From: JANNRA01 sp031401035
GTDB taxonomy: Bacteria > Desulfobacterota > Binatia > HRBIN30 > CADEER01
Direction of reading: 5' to 3'
Length of the DNA: 23,101 nucleotides
NCBI GenBank assembly: GCA_031401035.1
Contig: JANNRA010000069.1
Location: forward strand, 1 to 23,101
Of the stretch, positions 21,203 through 23,101 are shown one piece after another. Both the position numbers and the translations under genes were made by a program. Position 1 is the first letter of the stretch; every line of letters begins with the position of its first letter. Below the pieces are notes generated by a model. It ran no database searches and was not told the DNA's origin. It saw only the letters and a program-made list of their open reading frames with translations.

Positions 21203-22948
21203 ATGAGTGCCGTGGCCCTTTCGCACAGAGGCGCGACGCTGGTCGCCGCGTCACTGTTGGTCGTCGCCGCGGCCGCTCACGCACAGAGCGCCGCCGCCCC
21301 GTCGCCCGCCGCAACGACGGCCGATGCCATCTACAGCGGCGGCGACATCGTCACCGTCAACGACGCGCAGCCGAGCGCGGAGGCGGTGGCGGTGAAGGAC
21401 GGGAAGATCCTCGCCGTCGGCGCGCGGGCGGCGATCGAGACGGCGCACAAGGGCGCCGGCACACGGCTGGTCGACCTGGCCGGCAGGACCCTGGTGCCCG
21501 GTTTCATCGACGCGCACAGCCACTACTTCAGCTCGCTGACGGTGGCCAATCAGGTCAACGTCTACGCGCCGCCCGCCGGGCCGGGCAGGGATCCCGCCAG
21601 CATCGTCGCGGCGCTGGTGCAGTTCCGCGCGGCGCGGAAGATCCGCAAGGGCGAGGTGATCCAGGCCTATGGGTATGACGAGAACGTCATGCCGCACGGC
21701 GTCGGGCTGACCCGCGACGACCTCGACACGGACTTTCCCGACAACCCGGTGCTGGTCGGGCACGTCTCGATGCACGGCGCCGTGCTGAACTCGGCGGCGA
21801 TGAAGAAGTGGAACATCTCGGCCGCGACGACGACGCCGCCGGGCGGCGTCATCCTGCGCAAGCCCGGCTCGAACGAGCCGGCAGGCCTGCTGATGGAAAC
21901 CGCCTACCTGCCGATCTTCGCGTCGCTGCCGACACCGACACGCGAGCAGGAGGTCGAATGGACGCGCGCCGGGCAGATGCTCTACGCCCAGGCCGGCGTC
22001 ACCACGGCGCAGGAAGGGGCGACGCACGCCAAGGATCTCGCCGTCATGCAGCGCGCGAGCGAGGCCGGCGCCAACCTCATCGACATCGTCGCCTATCCGT
22101 TCATCCCCGAGCTGGACGCGATTCTCGCAGCCAACCCCGTCGGTACGTTCGGCACGTACGTCAAGCGCCTGAAGCTGGGCGGCGTCAAGATCACCATCGA
22201 CGGCTCGCCGCAGGGCCGGACCGCGTTTTTCACCACGCCATACCTGACCGGCGGACCCGGCGGCGAGACGGACTGGCGCGGCGAACCGACGTTCCCGGAA
22301 GCGACCGTGCGGCAGATGGTCAAGCGGGTCTACGACCTCGGCGTGCCGCTGAATCTGCACGCCAACGGCGACGCGGCCATCGACATGTTTCTCGAGGCGC
22401 ACGAGTTCGCGGCGGCGGCGGACCCGACCAGGGATCGCCACGTGACCCTGATCCACGCGCAGTTCGTCCGCCCGGACCAACTCGACGCCTTCGCTCGCTA
22501 CAAGGTGGTGCCGTCCCTCTACACGCTGCACACCTACTATTTCGCCGCCGCGCACGTCGCCAATCGCGGCGCGGAGCAGGCGAGCTTCATCAGCCCCATG
22601 CGCGCGGCCATCGACAAGGGACTGCGCCCGACCAATCACACCGACTTCGTCGTCGCGCCGCTGGATCAGCTGTTCATGCTGTGGTCCGCGGTCAACCGCC
22701 TGTCGCGCGGCGGCGAGGTGATCGGACCGCAGCAGCGCATCAGCCCACTGGAGGCGCTGCAGGCGATGACCATCAACGTCGCTCACCAGTACGGCGAGGG
22801 CGCCTCCAAGGGATCGTTGGAGGTCGGCAAGCTCGCCGATCTGGTCATCCTCGACAAGAATCCCCTGCGCGTCGATCCGCGGACTATCAAGGACATCAAG
22901 GTCGTCGAGACCATCAAGGAAGGCAAAACGATCTATCGAGTCCCCTGA
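21203..22948 (+). CDS. Exported YtcJ-like metal-dependent amidohydrolase (amidohydrolase family 3)
   Basis: The 581-residue product has a signal peptide (about 1-28; core TLVAASLLVVAAA, then AHAQSA). The amidohydrolase family 3 layout follows: an N-terminal composite sandwich (AIYSGGDIVTVND, AEAVAVKDGKILAVG) and the metal site VPGFIDAHSHYFS (H105, H107). Further metal-site residues are in LNLHANGDAA and LIHAQF, and the Asp is in NHTDFVVAP. It ends KGSLEVGKLADLVILDKNP, the classic C-terminal sandwich motif. YtcJ-like enzymes hydrolyse amide or N-formyl bonds on diverse substrates; this one should act in the periplasm or outside. The start at 21203 has GGAGG 8 nt upstream. An ATG at 21146 lies before the hairpin and would hide the signal peptide, so it was rejected. 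Confidence 0.88.
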   Translation: MSAVALSHRGATLVAASLLVVAAAAHAQSAAAPSPAATTADAIYSGGDIVTVNDAQPSAEAVAVKDGKILAVGARAAIETAHKGAGTRLVDLAGRTLVPGFIDAHSHYFSSLTVANQVNVYAPPAGPGRDPASIVAALVQFRAARKIRKGEVIQAYGYDENVMPHGVGLTRDDLDTDFPDNPVLVGHVSMHGAVLNSAAMKKWNISAATTTPPGGVILRKPGSNEPAGLLMETAYLPIFASLPTPTREQEVEWTRAGQMLYAQAGVTTAQEGATHAKDLAVMQRASEAGANLIDIVAYPFIPELDAILAANPVGTFGTYVKRLKLGGVKITIDGSPQGRTAFFTTPYLTGGPGGETDWRGEPTFPEATVRQMVKRVYDLGVPLNLHANGDAAIDMFLEAHEFAAAADPTRDRHVTLIHAQFVRPDQLDAFARYKVVPSLYTLHTYYFAAAHVANRGAEQASFISPMRAAIDKGLRPTNHTDFVVAPLDQLFMLWSAVNRLSRGGEVIGPQQRISPLEALQAMTINVAHQYGEGASKGSLEVGKLADLVILDKNPLRVDPRTIKDIKVVETIKEGKTIYRVP

Positions 22949-23101
22949 GCGCGAGCCCCGCCGGTGGTGGGATGTGCGCCGCTCGACGGCGGTGCACGAG
23001 CGCCCGACTGCCATCTGCTGCTGCGCCGTGGAGTTGGCCGGTCCCTGGAGGGCGCCGCCCCGTCGGCGCCGGTTTCATCGGGGCGCGGTCGCTCCATCCA
23101 A
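22949..23101. other. Non-coding end of window with a GC-rich hairpin
   Basis: No convincing gene is seen after the amidohydrolase stop. GGCGCC (23051-23056) and GGCGCC (23065-23070) can pair around an 8-nt loop, a possible terminator without a T-tract. Confidence 0.35.

Noticed and set aside
21251..23014. A 587-codon minus-strand open frame antisense to the amidohydrolase
   Set aside because: The plus-strand product has complete amidohydrolase motifs, and the antisense frame has none.

Overview
The window is a high-GC bacterial chromosome segment with a small degenerate integron inside it. Most genes have strong G/C third positions, tight ATGA-type overlaps and purine-rich ribosome binding sites. 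The gene content suggests an aerobic, lipid- or terpenoid-catabolising soil or aquatic bacterium: an AtuA-family protein, a crotonase, an acyl-CoA synthetase, an SDR, an ACAD10-like phosphotransferase, a GST and GlpD. The secreted Cys-rich protein with a Thr/Pro linker and a C-terminal membrane tag, and the Cys-rich N-terminus on a GH10 xylanase, are styles I associate with deltaproteobacterial, Myxococcota or Binatota-like genomes. That assignment is an inference. No rRNA, tRNA or CRISPR array was seen.

Layout. 98-628 (-) is a twin-CBS protein. 757-3121 (+) is a coupled run: a zinc-ribbon ORF, a nitrate-reductase-associated-like protein and an AtuA-family protein. 3176-10022 is a co-directional minus-strand block: GT39 glycosyltransferase, APH-like phosphotransferase, SnoaL-like protein with a histone-H1-like tail, GlpD, GST, crotonase-like protein and a small membrane protein. 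10133-13073 (+) is an operon of SDR, DUF4136 lipoprotein and acyl-CoA synthetase joined by 4-nt overlaps. A secreted GH10 xylanase (13141-14760, +) converges on the exported Cys-rich protein (14945-15571, -).

The most unusual part is 15836-19819. An integron-type tyrosine recombinase (IntI) remnant carries a nonsense codon, a catalytic Arg-to-Trp change, a frameshift and a missing C-terminus. It is followed in the same orientation by five cassette-like units: a MazEF-like toxin-antitoxin, a secreted cupin, an antitoxin with a frameshifted ParE toxin, a DUF6463-like membrane protein and a macro-domain protein. Four attC-like sites (17237-17297, 17924-18001, 18597-18686, 19130-19210) have R''/R' boxes and folded arms with extrahelical bases. 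The last unit has no recognisable attC. The integrase lies in line with the cassettes rather than divergent from them, as in so-called reverse integrons, and it appears dead.

After the array come a small membrane protein, a dienelactone-hydrolase-like enzyme and an exported YtcJ-type amidohydrolase. All coordinates and motif calls come from reading the sequence. Family names are from recognition, not from database searches.
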